Positions 1 through 8,787 of a stretch of 64,000 bases of DNA are shown one piece after another. The position numbers and the translations under genes are program-made. Source of the stretch: Arthrobacter jinronghuae (lineage in GTDB: Bacteria > Actinomycetota > Actinomycetes > Actinomycetales > Micrococcaceae); NCBI RefSeq assembly GCF_025244825.1, contig NZ_CP104263.1, positions 434,001-498,000 of the forward strand, written 5' to 3'. The notes under the pieces were generated by a model, which was not told the DNA's origin, made no database searches, and saw only the letters and a list, made by a program, of their open reading frames with translations. Position 1 is the stretch's first letter. Every line of letters starts with the position of its first letter.

Positions 1-1010
1 TGACCTCAGCCTCGGTTGACGGCATGCAGTCCACCGACGTGGCCGTTATCGATGCCACCGGCACCGTGCTTTCCGCAGTCGGAACCGGCACTACCGGTTC
101 GGCTGACAAGCAGGCCACCGATTACGAGGAACGGGTCACCGCTTCCGTGCAGACCATGCTGGACCGCGTGGTGGGTCCCGGCAACGCCACAGTGGCCGTG
201 GCCGCGGACATGAACTATGAATCCGCCAACCGGGTGGAAGAATCCTTCACCGCCCCGGAGGATACGCCGGCGCTGAACGAAGCCACCAGCACCGAGGAAT
301 ACACCGGCGGTGCCAACGGCAGCGCCGCAGGCATCCTGGGCCCGGACAACATCGCCGTGCCCAACGGAGGAAGCGACGACGGTGCCTTCCGCTCCGAGAC
401 GAGCACCAAGAACAACGCGGTGAACAAGGTGACCGAAACCCGGGACATCCCGGCCGGTTCCCTGAACCGCCAGACGGTCTCGGTGGCACTGAACACCAAC
501 GCGGCCGCCGGATTGAACGTGGCAGACCTGGAAGCCCTGGTCGCCACCGCCGCCGGCATCAACGCAGAGCGCGGAGACGAGATCACGGTCGAAATGGTCT
601 CCTTCAACGCGGACGGCGCTACCAGTGCGCAGGACGCCCTGGCCGGCGCGCAGGCAGAAGAAGAAGCCGAACGCCGCGCCCAGATGCTCCAGATGGGAAT
701 CATCGTGGCCGGCATCGTCCTGCTGGTCATCCTGGCCCTGGTCGCGTACGCCATGCGCTCCCGCAGGCAGAACCGCGAAGCCATCGACATTGGTGAACTG
801 CCGGAGCTGGATCCACTGGCGCCGGCCGCGGGCCTCACCATGCTGAGCGAACCCGCGCCGCTCGTCTCCACGGACACCGCCTCCATGCAGATTGTTGCTG
901 CTGCCGTGGACCAGGACCGCAAGCGGGCCGAACTTGATGCCCTGGCAGCACAGGACCCGGTACGCACCGCTGACTACCTGCGCAACCTCATGGAGGACAC
1001 CCGAGCATGA
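1..1010 (+). CDS. fliF: Flagellar MS-ring protein FliF, C-terminal part (5' end outside window)
   Basis: FliF builds the membrane MS ring on which the rotor switch and export gate assemble. The frame is open from base 3 with no stop upstream, so the gene begins left of the window; the first ATG inside (base 24) is not the true start. What remains is the end of the periplasmic ring domain, a Gly/Asn/Ser-rich stretch, a membrane helix at about bases 690-755 followed by Arg residues (stop-transfer), and a short cytoplasmic tail. The tail ends in a helix (DYLRNLMED) of the kind that binds FliG. The stop overlaps the fliG start by 4 bases, which suggests translational coupling. Identification rests on this architecture and on fliG-fliH-fliI following directly. 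Confidence 0.93.
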   Translation, partial: TSASVDGMQSTDVAVIDATGTVLSAVGTGTTGSADKQATDYEERVTASVQTMLDRVVGPGNATVAVAADMNYESANRVEESFTAPEDTPALNEATSTEEYTGGANGSAAGILGPDNIAVPNGGSDDGAFRSETSTKNNAVNKVTETRDIPAGSLNRQTVSVALNTNAAAGLNVADLEALVATAAGINAERGDEITVEMVSFNADGATSAQDALAGAQAEEEAERRAQMLQMGIIVAGIVLLVILALVAYAMRSRRQNREAIDIGELPELDPLAPAAGLTMLSEPAPLVSTDTASMQIVAAAVDQDRKRAELDALAAQDPVRTADYLRNLMEDTRA

Positions 1011-2110
1011 CCGACGTTGCCACTGCCCCGGCCGGACTGCCCTTTGCCGCTGCCGCCAACGGGTCCTCCCTCGCCCTGAGCGCCGCCCTGGAGGATCCGG
1101 GATCGGACGAGCTGACCGGCACCCAGAAGGCTGCCATCATTTTGATGCAGCTGGAAACCTCCCGGGCCGCGGTGGTTATGCAGCAGTTCACCGAGGCCGA
1201 GGCGCAGGCCATCGCGGCCGAGATTGTCCGGCTTCGCCGGGTTGACTCTGCCGTGGCCGAGGACGCCATCAACGAGTTCTACGAAATGACCATTGAGGGC
1301 CGCCGCCGCGCCCACGGCGGCCGCGACGTCGCCATGGGACTGCTCGAAGCGTCCTTCGGTGTGGAGCGCGCCTCCGGCGTGATGGAACGCCTTGCCTCAT
1401 CGATGGCGGGCAAGTCCTTCGAATTCCTCGAAACCGCCGAGCCCAACCAGGTGATTTCACTGTTGGACGGTGAACTGCCGCAGACCATTGCCCTGGTGCT
1501 GGCGCATATGCGTCCCCAGCGTGCCTCCGCTGTTCTGACCGGTCTGAATTCAGAGCTGCGCACCGACGTCGCACAGGCCATTGCCACCATGGCCCGCGCC
1601 ACCCCGGAAGCCGTGCGCGTGGTCGCCGAAACGCTGCGGGCACGTGCCTCGGCGCTGGGCGCCGCCCGCGAGGCAACCGACGCGATCGGCGGCGTGCAGC
1701 CCCTGGTGGACATCATCAACCGCTCCGACGCAGTCACCGAACGTGCGCTGCTCGAAGCGCTCGAAGAACGTGATCCGGAGCTGGCCGAAGAAGTCCGCTC
1801 CCGGATGCTTACCTTCGGCGACCTGGTCAAGCTCGAACGCCGGGACGTGCAGCTGGTGCTGCGCGGCATCGACGTCGGCACCCTGGCCCTCGCCATGAAG
1901 GGCGCCTCCGAGGCGGTGCTGGACGCGATCCGCACCAACGTCTCCGAACGCAACCGCGAACTGCTCGACGACGAAATCAAGGTTTCCGGCCCCGCCCGCC
2001 TCTCGCAGGTGGAAGAGGCACGCGCCAACATTGTCCGGGCCATCCGTGAAATGGAAGCCCAGGGCATCATCGAGGTGCACCACGCGGACGAGGAAGAATA
2101 TGTCTACTGA
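1007..2110 (+). CDS. fliG: Flagellar motor switch protein FliG
   Basis: FliG is the rotor protein that contacts the MotA stator and transmits torque. The 367-residue product is about 30 residues longer than usual because of a low-complexity N-terminal leader before the FliG core (TGTQKAAIILMQLE). The C-terminal domain keeps the torque features by eye: the MKGA segment, an Arg followed by an acidic pair (RNRELLDDEI), and GPARLSQVE. The start is the ATG overlapping the fliF stop (ATGA). The gene ends inside the fliH start region. An N-terminal extension this long is unusual, and a later start cannot be excluded, although no better Shine-Dalgarno/start pair was seen. Confidence 0.95.
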   Translation: MTDVATAPAGLPFAAAANGSSLALSAALEDPGSDELTGTQKAAIILMQLETSRAAVVMQQFTEAEAQAIAAEIVRLRRVDSAVAEDAINEFYEMTIEGRRRAHGGRDVAMGLLEASFGVERASGVMERLASSMAGKSFEFLETAEPNQVISLLDGELPQTIALVLAHMRPQRASAVLTGLNSELRTDVAQAIATMARATPEAVRVVAETLRARASALGAAREATDAIGGVQPLVDIINRSDAVTERALLEALEERDPELAEEVRSRMLTFGDLVKLERRDVQLVLRGIDVGTLALAMKGASEAVLDAIRTNVSERNRELLDDEIKVSGPARLSQVEEARANIVRAIREMEAQGIIEVHHADEEEYVY

Positions 2111-2711
2111 CGAGCAGACGTTCTCCCGCCTGGTCTACACCTCACTCGGCGCCACGGACGAAGCACAGCTCAACGCGCAGGTGGAAGCCCGCGGCCACGC
2201 AGCCGGCTACGCCGCCGGCCTTCGGGCCGCCGCGGCGGACACCGACCTGCTGCGCCGCACCCTGCGGGAGCAGTACGACGACGAAATGCGCCGCGGCCAG
2301 GAACGCATCAACCGGAGCCTTTCCGCCCTTAACTCCGCTGTCTTCAGCCTCGAAGGCCGCACCGTCGCCCTGATCACCGACGTCCAGGACGCACTGGCCG
2401 CTGCAGCAATAGATCTGGCCGAAGCGCTGCTGGGCCGGGAACTCGCTTCCGGCGACACGTCCGGCCGCTCAGCGCTGGCCCGTGCCCTGGAAGGCGTGGA
2501 CACCGACCTGGTGCAGCGCGTCCGCATGCATCCGGTGGACCTCGCGTCCCTGGATGAAGACACGCTCCGCCGCGCCCGGGTGGAGTTTGTGGGCGACGCC
2601 GGCCTGCAGCGGGGCGACGCCGTCACCGAGTTCCCGGACGGCTACCTGGACGCCTCGCTGAGTTCCGCCGTCGAGCGTGCCCGCAGCGCACTGCTGGGGG
2701 AGGACTCATGA
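2100..2711 (+). CDS. fliH: Flagellar assembly protein FliH
   Basis: FliH is the peripheral stator-like partner that binds and restrains the export ATPase FliI and docks it to the switch. The product is 203 residues if started at ATG 2100 (MSTDEQTFSRL), which overlaps the fliG stop. A longer open frame reaches back into fliG, but those codons read as a shadow of FliG. Features are an Ala/Arg/Glu-rich helical middle, typical of FliH/V-ATPase E-like proteins, and a C-terminal globular part. Sequence similarity in this family is weak, so the call leans on position between fliG and fliI and on size. The stop overlaps the fliI start by 4 bases. Confidence 0.85.
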   Translation: MSTDEQTFSRLVYTSLGATDEAQLNAQVEARGHAAGYAAGLRAAAADTDLLRRTLREQYDDEMRRGQERINRSLSALNSAVFSLEGRTVALITDVQDALAAAAIDLAEALLGRELASGDTSGRSALARALEGVDTDLVQRVRMHPVDLASLDEDTLRRARVEFVGDAGLQRGDAVTEFPDGYLDASLSSAVERARSALLGEDS

Positions 2712-4039
2712 CCACCACCACGTGGCGCCCCCGCGCCGACCGTTTCACGGCAGCCCTGCGCTCCGCCGCACCGCAGCGCATTGGCCGGGTGTCCTCCGTC
2801 CTGGGCCTGAGCATTGAAATCGCCGGCCTTGACTGCGGCGTGGGCGAACTGGTGTCCATCGGACACCCCGGATCCGAGGTGGACGCCGAAGTGGTGGCAG
2901 CCACCCGTGAGGGCATCCGCTGCATGCCCTTCGGCCGGCTCACCGGCCTGACCGCCGGAACTCCGGCACGCTCCAAGGGCACACCGCTGCTGGTCCCCAC
3001 CGGCACCGGCCTGTTCGGCCGGGTGCTGGACGGCCTCGGCCGCCCCATCGACGGCAAGGGTCCGCTGCAGGTTGAGGCCTTTGTCCCGCTGGACCACGAA
3101 ACCCCGTCCGCCATGCTGCGCACCCGCATCAATACCCCGTTGCAGCTCGGCGTCCGTGCAATGGACACCCTCACCACCGTCGGGCGCGGCCAGCGCATGG
3201 GCCTGTTCGCCGGCTCCGGCGTCGGCAAGTCCTCGCTGCTGTCCATGATTGCCCGCGGCACCGACGCGGAAGTGTCCGTGATCGCCCTGGTAGGGGAGCG
3301 CGGCCGTGAAGTCCGCGAGTTCCTCGAAGACGACCTGGGCGCCGAGGGCCTGGCACGGTCCATCGTGGTGGTCTCGACATCGGACGAACCTGCGCTCATG
3401 CGCCTGCGTGCCGCGTTTGTGGCCACCCGGATTGCCGAATCCTTCCGTGACCGCGGTGCCGACGTCATGCTGATGATGGATTCCCTGACCCGTGTGGCCA
3501 TGGCCCAGCGTGAAATCGGATTGTCAGTTGGCGAACCACCGGCCACCCGCGGCTACCCGCCCTCCACCTTCTCCCTGCTTGCGCAGCTGCTCGAGCGCGC
3601 CGGCACCGGCGAACGCGGTTCCGTCACCGGCATGTACACCGTGCTCGTGGACGGCGATGACCACAACGAGCCCATCGCCGACAGCGCGCGATCCATCCTC
3701 GACGGACACGTAGTCCTGGACCGTAAGCTGGCCGTCTCCGGCCACTTCCCGTCAATTGACGCACTTGCTTCCATTTCCCGCGTTGCCTCCCGGGTAAACC
3801 CGCGCGAACGCAGCGATGCTGCGTCAACGCTGCGCCGGGTCATGGCTGCGCGGAAGGCGGCGCAGGACCTGCTCGACGTCGGCGCCTACCAACGCGGATC
3901 CAATCCCCTGGTGGACGCGGCAGTAGACAACCAGGACGCCATCAACGCCTTCCTGCAGCAGCGCATGGACGAACAGACCCCGGCGGAGACCGCTTGGGCG
4001 CAGCTGCACACTCTCACCCGGATGCTGGGGGTGTCCTGA
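2708..4039 (+). CDS. fliI: Flagellum-specific export ATPase FliI
   Basis: FliI is the hexameric ATPase of the flagellar type III export apparatus, related to the F1 beta subunit, and helps unfold and deliver substrates. The 443-residue product has a beta-barrel N-terminal domain, a Walker A loop GSGVGKSS with Lys174, the GERGREVREF segment, a Walker B region (DVMLMMDSLTR) and the GEPPATRGYPPS signature shared by T3SS ATPases. Length is normal for the family. ATG 2708 overlaps the fliH stop (ATGA), and the stop TGA overlaps the fliJ ATG. Confidence 0.97.
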   Translation: MTTTTWRPRADRFTAALRSAAPQRIGRVSSVLGLSIEIAGLDCGVGELVSIGHPGSEVDAEVVAATREGIRCMPFGRLTGLTAGTPARSKGTPLLVPTGTGLFGRVLDGLGRPIDGKGPLQVEAFVPLDHETPSAMLRTRINTPLQLGVRAMDTLTTVGRGQRMGLFAGSGVGKSSLLSMIARGTDAEVSVIALVGERGREVREFLEDDLGAEGLARSIVVVSTSDEPALMRLRAAFVATRIAESFRDRGADVMLMMDSLTRVAMAQREIGLSVGEPPATRGYPPSTFSLLAQLLERAGTGERGSVTGMYTVLVDGDDHNEPIADSARSILDGHVVLDRKLAVSGHFPSIDALASISRVASRVNPRERSDAASTLRRVMAARKAAQDLLDVGAYQRGSNPLVDAAVDNQDAINAFLQQRMDEQTPAETAWAQLHTLTRMLGVS

Positions 4040-4476
4040 TGTCCCGGGCCTTCCCCCTGGCCGGCCTGCTTCGACTGCGCCAGCTGCAGCAGGACCGCGC
4101 CGCAGGCGAACTCGCTGCGGCCAATGTCCGCATGCGGGAAACACACGAAGCCCGTGCCGAGGCCTACAACGCCCTCGAAACCTCGCAGACCCTCAGCGAT
4201 GCTGTGGATGCGGCAACCATGAACGCGATTGCGGCCGCCCGTGCCTCCTCGCGCAGCATGCTCGCCGATCTGAACGCGCTGGGCACGCGCCATACCGCGG
4301 AAGTGGAGGCGGCCCGCGCCGAATTCTCATCCGCACGTGCCCGCTCCGTGGGCCTGGAAAAGCTTGAAGGTAAGTTCGTCGAGGCCGAAGCCGCCGAGGA
4401 CCTGCGCGCCGAACAAACCATCCTGGACGAACTCGCCGGCTCCGCCTGGCACCGCCGGCAGAAGGAAGCCCACTAA
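4039..4476 (+). CDS. fliJ: Flagellar export protein FliJ
   Basis: FliJ is a small coiled-coil protein that fits in the FliI hexamer like the gamma subunit of F1 and links the ATPase to FlhA. Starting at ATG 4039 (overlapping the fliI stop) gives 145 residues, close to the usual size. The sequence is almost entirely helical, rich in Ala, Glu, Arg and Gln, and opens with FPLAGLLRLRQLQQDRA, the conserved type of start for this family. A longer upstream frame lies inside fliI and was not used. The stop TAA overlaps the ATG of the next gene by one base. Similarity is weak, as usual for FliJ; position and coiled-coil character support it. Confidence 0.85.
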   Translation: MSRAFPLAGLLRLRQLQQDRAAGELAAANVRMRETHEARAEAYNALETSQTLSDAVDAATMNAIAAARASSRSMLADLNALGTRHTAEVEAARAEFSSARARSVGLEKLEGKFVEAEAAEDLRAEQTILDELAGSAWHRRQKEAH

Positions 4477-5147
4477 TGAGCATGACGGACGCCCTGGGGC
4501 GGATCGACGAAATCCGAAGCACGCTGAGCCAGCTCTCCGGAACAACAGCCGCAAAGGCGGCCGCCGCCACTTCCACGGCCTCGACGGCCGGGTCCGATGC
4601 GGAGTTCGCTTCCACCCTGTCCTCGCTGACTTCCGCGGCGTCGGTGGGCACGGACACCGCCGCCTCCGGCGGCACGGCCGCGGACGGCAAGGTGCTCGAT
4701 GCCGTCCAGAAATACCTTGGCCTGCCCTACGTCTGGGGCGGCAACGATCCGGCGCAGGGACTGGATTGTTCTTCCTTCGTGCAGAACGTCTACAAGGATC
4801 TGGGCTACAACCTTCCGCGCGTCACCTGGGACCAGATGAACTCGGGGACCGAGGTCGCTTCCATGGCCGACGCACAGCCCGGGGACCTGCTCTTCAGCCA
4901 CGACGGCGGACACGTTGCCATTTACCTGGGCAACGGAAAGGCAGTGGACGCGCCGCAGCCGGGCCAGACCATCGCCATCCGCGACGCGTGGGAAACCGAT
5001 GCCAACCTCACCACCATCCGCCGCATCCTGCCGACGGAATCCGCCGGTGCCGCTGGTAGCGCCGGCGCTGCCAGTGCCGCCGGAATCTCCGACCTGGTGG
5101 CTTCCGCCCGCGCTGCGCAGGCGGCCATGATGGGATCGGCAGCATGA
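4476..5147 (+). CDS. NlpC/P60-type peptidoglycan hydrolase of the flagellar operon
   Basis: The C-terminal half (about residues 70-190) is an NlpC/P60 (C40) cysteine peptidase domain: GLPYVWGG, the nucleophile Cys98 in LDCSSFV, PGDLLF, and His146 in GGHVAIYLG. Such enzymes cut peptide bonds in the cell wall. Placement between fliJ and fliK suggests it opens the wall for rod and hook assembly, the job done in enterobacteria by the glycosidase FlgJ. The N-terminal 70 residues are Ala/Ser/Thr-rich, with no hydrophobic Sec signal peptide, so export through the flagellar apparatus itself is a reasonable inference. After the domain there is a helical Ala/Gly-rich tail. ATG 4476 overlaps the fliJ stop. 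Confidence 0.9.
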   Translation: MSMTDALGRIDEIRSTLSQLSGTTAAKAAAATSTASTAGSDAEFASTLSSLTSAASVGTDTAASGGTAADGKVLDAVQKYLGLPYVWGGNDPAQGLDCSSFVQNVYKDLGYNLPRVTWDQMNSGTEVASMADAQPGDLLFSHDGGHVAIYLGNGKAVDAPQPGQTIAIRDAWETDANLTTIRRILPTESAGAAGSAGAASAAGISDLVASARAAQAAMMGSAA

Positions 5148-6622
5148 GCGTCTCCACCGGCATGCCGCGCACGGCCGCCCCCGCCGCCTCATCCCGGACC
5201 GCTGCCCCGGGGTCCGCCCCTGCCGGCGTTGGTGCGGACCAATTCGGGTCCACGTTTGAGGATGCCCTTGCCGCCTCCGACCGAGCTACCTCGAGCAGAG
5301 CCGCCTCGAGGCCCGATTCCGGCCCCGACGTCGGAAAAGCTGCTGCCGCGTCGGAGCAAAAGGGACCCGCCGCCGCAACAGCCCCTGCAGACTCTGCCGG
5401 CGTGTCCCAGGCCGGCGAGGGCGCCGCGGTTTCCCCGCTGCAGCCTGCACCCGCCTTGCCCGTGTCCGGATCATCGGTGCAGTCGCTGGCTCCCTCTCCG
5501 ACAACGGCTTTTGGCGGCTTTGCGGGTGCTTCCCTTCCGGCAGCAGTCCCGACCGGTGGCGGAGCCAACGGTTCCGCAGCTGTTGACGGCATTCCTGTCG
5601 GGGGAGCCACGTCGTCGAGTGCGACGGGCACGGCCGCCGCAGCCCCCGCCTCCACCCCGGGCAGCTTCGCCGCTGCCGCCGGCACGGCCGTCGTCGTCAC
5701 CGGGGCAGCAGCTACAGCAGTTCCGCGGAACGCGGCAGGTGCCGGTACCCCGAAGGCTTCCGCCGTCCCCACCTCCGGTGAGGCAAACGCGGTGCCCGGA
5801 GAAAGCCGTTTGCCCGGCACCGCAGTCACGGCCGCCCCGGCAGCAGCACCGGCGAACGCCGTCCCCGCAGGCACAGTTCAAGCAAGTCCCGCCGCGCCGG
5901 TGGTTGCGGCAACGGGCGGCGCCGCAGCGGCGTCGAACACCTCGATCGGGACACCAGGCAATACAGTGGTTCCCGGCTCCGTGCCGGTATCCGGTGCAGG
6001 AACAAATGCGGCGGCATTCGCCGCCGCATTGCCCTCCGCCGGAACCGCCGACACTGCCGGAACCGCCGTACCGGTTTCCACGGGCGCGGCAGAACCCCCG
6101 GCCGTTGGGCCGGCTGTGGCACTGTCCCCGCTGCAGCCCCAGGCGGCTGTCTCCGGAGCTACCGTTCTGCCTGCGGCACCGGCGGCCGCACCCGTAGCAA
6201 CCCCGCTGCTGCCACAGGTGTCCCAGCCGCTGTTTTCCCTGGCAACGGCCCAGCAGGGGGAGCACGTGATGACGCTGAGCATCACCCCGGACAATCTTGG
6301 ACCGGTCACCGTTCGGGCCCACGTGGGTGCCGACGGCGTGCGGATCGAGCTCTTTGCCCCGTCCGAGGCCGGCCGCGAAGCGCTGCGGACACTCATGACG
6401 GACCTGCGCAGGGACCTTGCCGGCTCGGGAATGAACGCGAACCTTTCGCTCTCCGCCCAGGACGCCCCGGGCGCGGGGACTGAACGCCGGGACCGGGGAA
6501 CGGAACCGGGCCCTGCAACGCAGAACCCGGCCAATCCCGAGCGGATACCGGCGGACCCGGCTCCACGCACTTACCGGCCGGGATTCCCCGCGTCGGCATC
6601 AACCATCGACTTCCTGGCCTAG
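5144..6622 (+). CDS. fliK: Flagellar hook-length control protein FliK
   Basis: FliK is secreted during hook growth, measures hook length and switches the export gate (FlhB) to late substrates. The 492-residue product has a very long Ala/Pro/Gly/Thr-rich ruler region (about residues 1-370) with little other structure, then a C-terminal Flg_hook domain (LSITPDNLGPVTVRAHV, then IELFAPSEAGREALR) that contacts FlhB, and a loose tail. The start overlaps the hydrolase stop (ATGA). Repetitive composition makes long open frames on the other strands; those are shadows. The call rests on the C-terminal domain and on flgD following. Confidence 0.92.
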   Translation: MSVSTGMPRTAAPAASSRTAAPGSAPAGVGADQFGSTFEDALAASDRATSSRAASRPDSGPDVGKAAAASEQKGPAAATAPADSAGVSQAGEGAAVSPLQPAPALPVSGSSVQSLAPSPTTAFGGFAGASLPAAVPTGGGANGSAAVDGIPVGGATSSSATGTAAAAPASTPGSFAAAAGTAVVVTGAAATAVPRNAAGAGTPKASAVPTSGEANAVPGESRLPGTAVTAAPAAAPANAVPAGTVQASPAAPVVAATGGAAAASNTSIGTPGNTVVPGSVPVSGAGTNAAAFAAALPSAGTADTAGTAVPVSTGAAEPPAVGPAVALSPLQPQAAVSGATVLPAAPAAAPVATPLLPQVSQPLFSLATAQQGEHVMTLSITPDNLGPVTVRAHVGADGVRIELFAPSEAGREALRTLMTDLRRDLAGSGMNANLSLSAQDAPGAGTERRDRGTEPGPATQNPANPERIPADPAPRTYRPGFPASASTIDFLA

Positions 6623-6638
6623 AAGAGGAGACCACCCT

Positions 6639-7100
6639 GTGCCTATCGAAGCAGTAGTGGCAACCGCCGGCACCAGCACTGCCGCCGCGTCCGACCGCAC
6701 GCCCAAACAGACCATGGACAGCGAGGTCTTTATGCACCTGCTGGTCACCCAGCTGCGCAACCAGGACCCCAGCTCGCCCATGGACACCAACCAGATGATC
6801 TCGCAGACCACCGAGCTGGCATCCATGGAACAGCTCACCTCCATGGCAAAGATGGACGAAGAGAATTTCTCCCTGCAGATGCGTATTGCCGCCGCTGCGC
6901 TCATCGGCCAGACCGTCACCTATACCAACGACGACGGCGTGGCCATCACCGGAACCGCCAAATCGGTCTCGTACGCCGCCGGCGTCCCGACCGTCAACAT
7001 CAACGGCGAGGACGTCCTGCTGGATCGAATCTCCGGCGTCGTCGACGGGGCAGCAGATCAAACCCCCGACGCACCCAAAGCACCCGCAGCAACCGCATAA
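6639..7100 (+). CDS. flgD: Flagellar hook-capping protein FlgD
   Basis: FlgD forms the scaffold cap that lets hook subunits polymerise. The product is 153 residues, shorter than the enterobacterial protein (about 230), and keeps the conserved N-terminal core: MDSEVFMHLLVTQLRNQDP, then MDTNQMISQTTELASMEQL. The C-terminal part is a reduced beta-rich region. The start is GTG 6639 with a strong Shine-Dalgarno (AAGAGGAG, 6623-6630) 8 bases upstream, which decides the start. It follows fliK by 16 bases and precedes the hook gene by 40. Confidence 0.94.
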   Translation: MPIEAVVATAGTSTAAASDRTPKQTMDSEVFMHLLVTQLRNQDPSSPMDTNQMISQTTELASMEQLTSMAKMDEENFSLQMRIAAAALIGQTVTYTNDDGVAITGTAKSVSYAAGVPTVNINGEDVLLDRISGVVDGAADQTPDAPKAPAATA

Positions 7101-7140
7101 CCCTCCCTCCCGGCACCACCAAAGCTGAAAGGCGCCACCA

Positions 7141-8307
7141 ATGCTTCGCTCCCTTTACTCCGGTATCTCCGGACTCCGCTCGCACCAGACCATGCTCGAC
7201 GTCACCGGCAACAACATCGCCAACGTCAACACCACGGGCTACAAGGCCACCGCCGTCCAGTTCCAGGACACCCTGTCCCAGCTGACCCAGGGCGCCACCG
7301 CGCCCGGCGCCAACAACGGCGGCGGCAACCCGGCACAGGTGGGCCTCGGCGTCCTGGTTTCCGGCATCACCACCAACTTCACGCAGGGTTCCGCGCAGGC
7401 CACCGGCCGGGCCGAGGACCTGATAATCAACGGCGAGGGTTACTTCATCACCCGCCAGGGCGCCACCTCCACCTACACCCGCGCCGGCGCGTTCAACGTG
7501 GACGGCGAGGGCCGCCTGGTGTCAACAGACGGCGGCATTGTCCAGGGCTGGACTGCCAACGCGGACGGCACCTTGAACACCGGTGGTGCAGTGGGCAACA
7601 TTGCCCTGCCCGACGGCGCCATCGTCCCGGCAGCGGCTACCAACGCGGCAACCATGACCGGAAACCTGCCCTCGGAGACCCCGGAAGGCGGCACTGTTGT
7701 GCGCGACATGGACGTCTACGATGCCAACGGCAACCCCTCAGTGGTTCCCCTGACCTTCACCCGTACCGCAGGCGGCTGGAGCGTTAGCGCGAAGGACGCG
7801 GGACCCGTGGACCTTACCTTTTCCGACGGCGCCCAGGCCGACGCCAACGCTGACACCATCACCGTGGACGGCGTGGCCGTGAACCTCGCCGGGCTCTCCA
7901 GCTACGCCGGCGTCAGCACGGCCTCCGTCACCAGCAACGGCCGCAGTGCGGGCATACTGGAGTCCTTCTCCATCGGCAAGGACGGCACGGTGATCGGTTC
8001 CTTCACCAACGGTGCAAAGCAGGCCCTGGCCCGCATCGCCGTCGCCACCTTCACCAACTCGGCCGGCCTGGAGAAGACCGGCAACTCCAGCTACACCGCT
8101 ACGGCGAACTCCGGCAATCCCGTCATCGCCGGCCCCGGCGAGGCCGGCGCCGGCGGCATCGGCAGCGGCATGCTTGAAATGTCCAACGTGGACCTGTCCC
8201 AGGAATTCACCAACCTGATCGTCGCCCAGCGCGGCTTCCAGGCCAACGCCCGAATCATCACCACCTCGGACGAAGTGCTGCAGGAACTGACCAACCTCAA
8301 GCGTTAG
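7141..8307 (+). CDS. flgE: Flagellar hook protein FlgE
   Basis: The hook protein forms the flexible joint outside the cell. The 388-residue product has the rod/hook N-terminal signature (MLRSLYSGISGLRSHQTML then GNNIANVNTTGYKA), FlgE/F/G-type middle domains, and the C-terminal coil (SNVDLSQEFTNLIVAQRGFQ). Both end segments form the axial coiled coil. No other rod or hook gene lies nearby, and the context after flgD points to FlgE and not FlgG. ATG 7141 is preceded by GAAAGGCG. A strong terminator follows 15 bases after the stop. Confidence 0.95.
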   Translation: MLRSLYSGISGLRSHQTMLDVTGNNIANVNTTGYKATAVQFQDTLSQLTQGATAPGANNGGGNPAQVGLGVLVSGITTNFTQGSAQATGRAEDLIINGEGYFITRQGATSTYTRAGAFNVDGEGRLVSTDGGIVQGWTANADGTLNTGGAVGNIALPDGAIVPAAATNAATMTGNLPSETPEGGTVVRDMDVYDANGNPSVVPLTFTRTAGGWSVSAKDAGPVDLTFSDGAQADANADTITVDGVAVNLAGLSSYAGVSTASVTSNGRSAGILESFSIGKDGTVIGSFTNGAKQALARIAVATFTNSAGLEKTGNSSYTATANSGNPVIAGPGEAGAGGIGSGMLEMSNVDLSQEFTNLIVAQRGFQANARIITTSDEVLQELTNLKR

Positions 8308-8322
8308 CCTCTTCTGCACCGA

Positions 8323-8360
8323 ACGGCCCCGCCTGCAGCAGCTGCCGGCGGGGCCGTTTT
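8323..8360 (+). terminator. Rho-independent terminator after flgE
   Basis: Arms ACGGCCCCGCC (8323-8333) and GGCGGGGCCGT (8347-8357) pair perfectly, with a second small stem in the loop, and the run ends in TTTT. It separates the fliF-flgE block from the flbD-csrA block. Confidence 0.85.
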
Positions 8361-8405
8361 GCCGTCCTGCGCCCCCGGAAAGCAACGTCCGGTGCCGCCC
8401 GTTCC

Positions 8406-8432
8406 TAACGACGGGGCCGCAACGGCCGAAAG
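8406..8432 (+). promoter_or_regulatory. Candidate SigD/FliA-type motility promoter upstream of flbD
   Basis: TAAC (8406-8409), 15 bases, then GCCGAAAG (8425-8432) resembles the sigma-28 consensus TAAA-N15-GCCGATAA. It lies just after the terminator and about 50 bases before flbD. A second match with the same spacing precedes fliM. Confidence 0.4.
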
Positions 8433-8481
8433 TAGGGGTGAGGGCCTATCGGAGTCCTGTGGAACCAGCCAGGACAGGGCA

Positions 8482-8787
8482 ATGATTGTTCTTACGCGTC
8501 TCAACGATGCTCAGTTCGCGATCAACCCTGATCTGATCGAACGGATCCACTCCAACCCCGACACCACTCTGGTGATGGTCGACGGCGCGAAATACATCGT
8601 GACGGAGAGCCTGCAGGAAGTTATTGACCGCATTGCGGCCTACCGGGCGCAGGTGATTTCCATGGCACGCGACATCCCTCCGCGCGTTCCCGGGCGCCCC
8701 CTGGGGCTCGTGCCCGACGCTTTCCCGGCAGCCCCGGAGAAAGCTTCCCCCAGCAATGCAGTGCCCCTTCGCCCTAGGAACGACTAA
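8482..8787 (+). CDS. FlbD/SwrD-family flagellar protein
   Basis: A 101-residue product starting at ATG 8482. Its first 65 residues match the small FlbD family (MIVLTRLNDAQFAINPDLIE, then KYIVTESLQEVIDRI). In Bacillus the member SwrD is encoded next to motility genes and raises motor power; that role is family knowledge, not shown here. The C-terminal 35 residues are Pro-rich and look disordered. An earlier in-frame ATG at 8359 lies in the terminator and was rejected. The stop overlaps the motA ATG by one base, so the two are probably co-translated. Confidence 0.88.
   Translation: MIVLTRLNDAQFAINPDLIERIHSNPDTTLVMVDGAKYIVTESLQEVIDRIAAYRAQVISMARDIPPRVPGRPLGLVPDAFPAAPEKASPSNAVPLRPRND

Noticed and set aside
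2031..2099. Earlier in-frame ATG for fliH inside fliG
   Set aside because: The added 23 residues are an off-frame reading of FliG; ATG 2100 overlaps the fliG stop as elsewhere in the operon.
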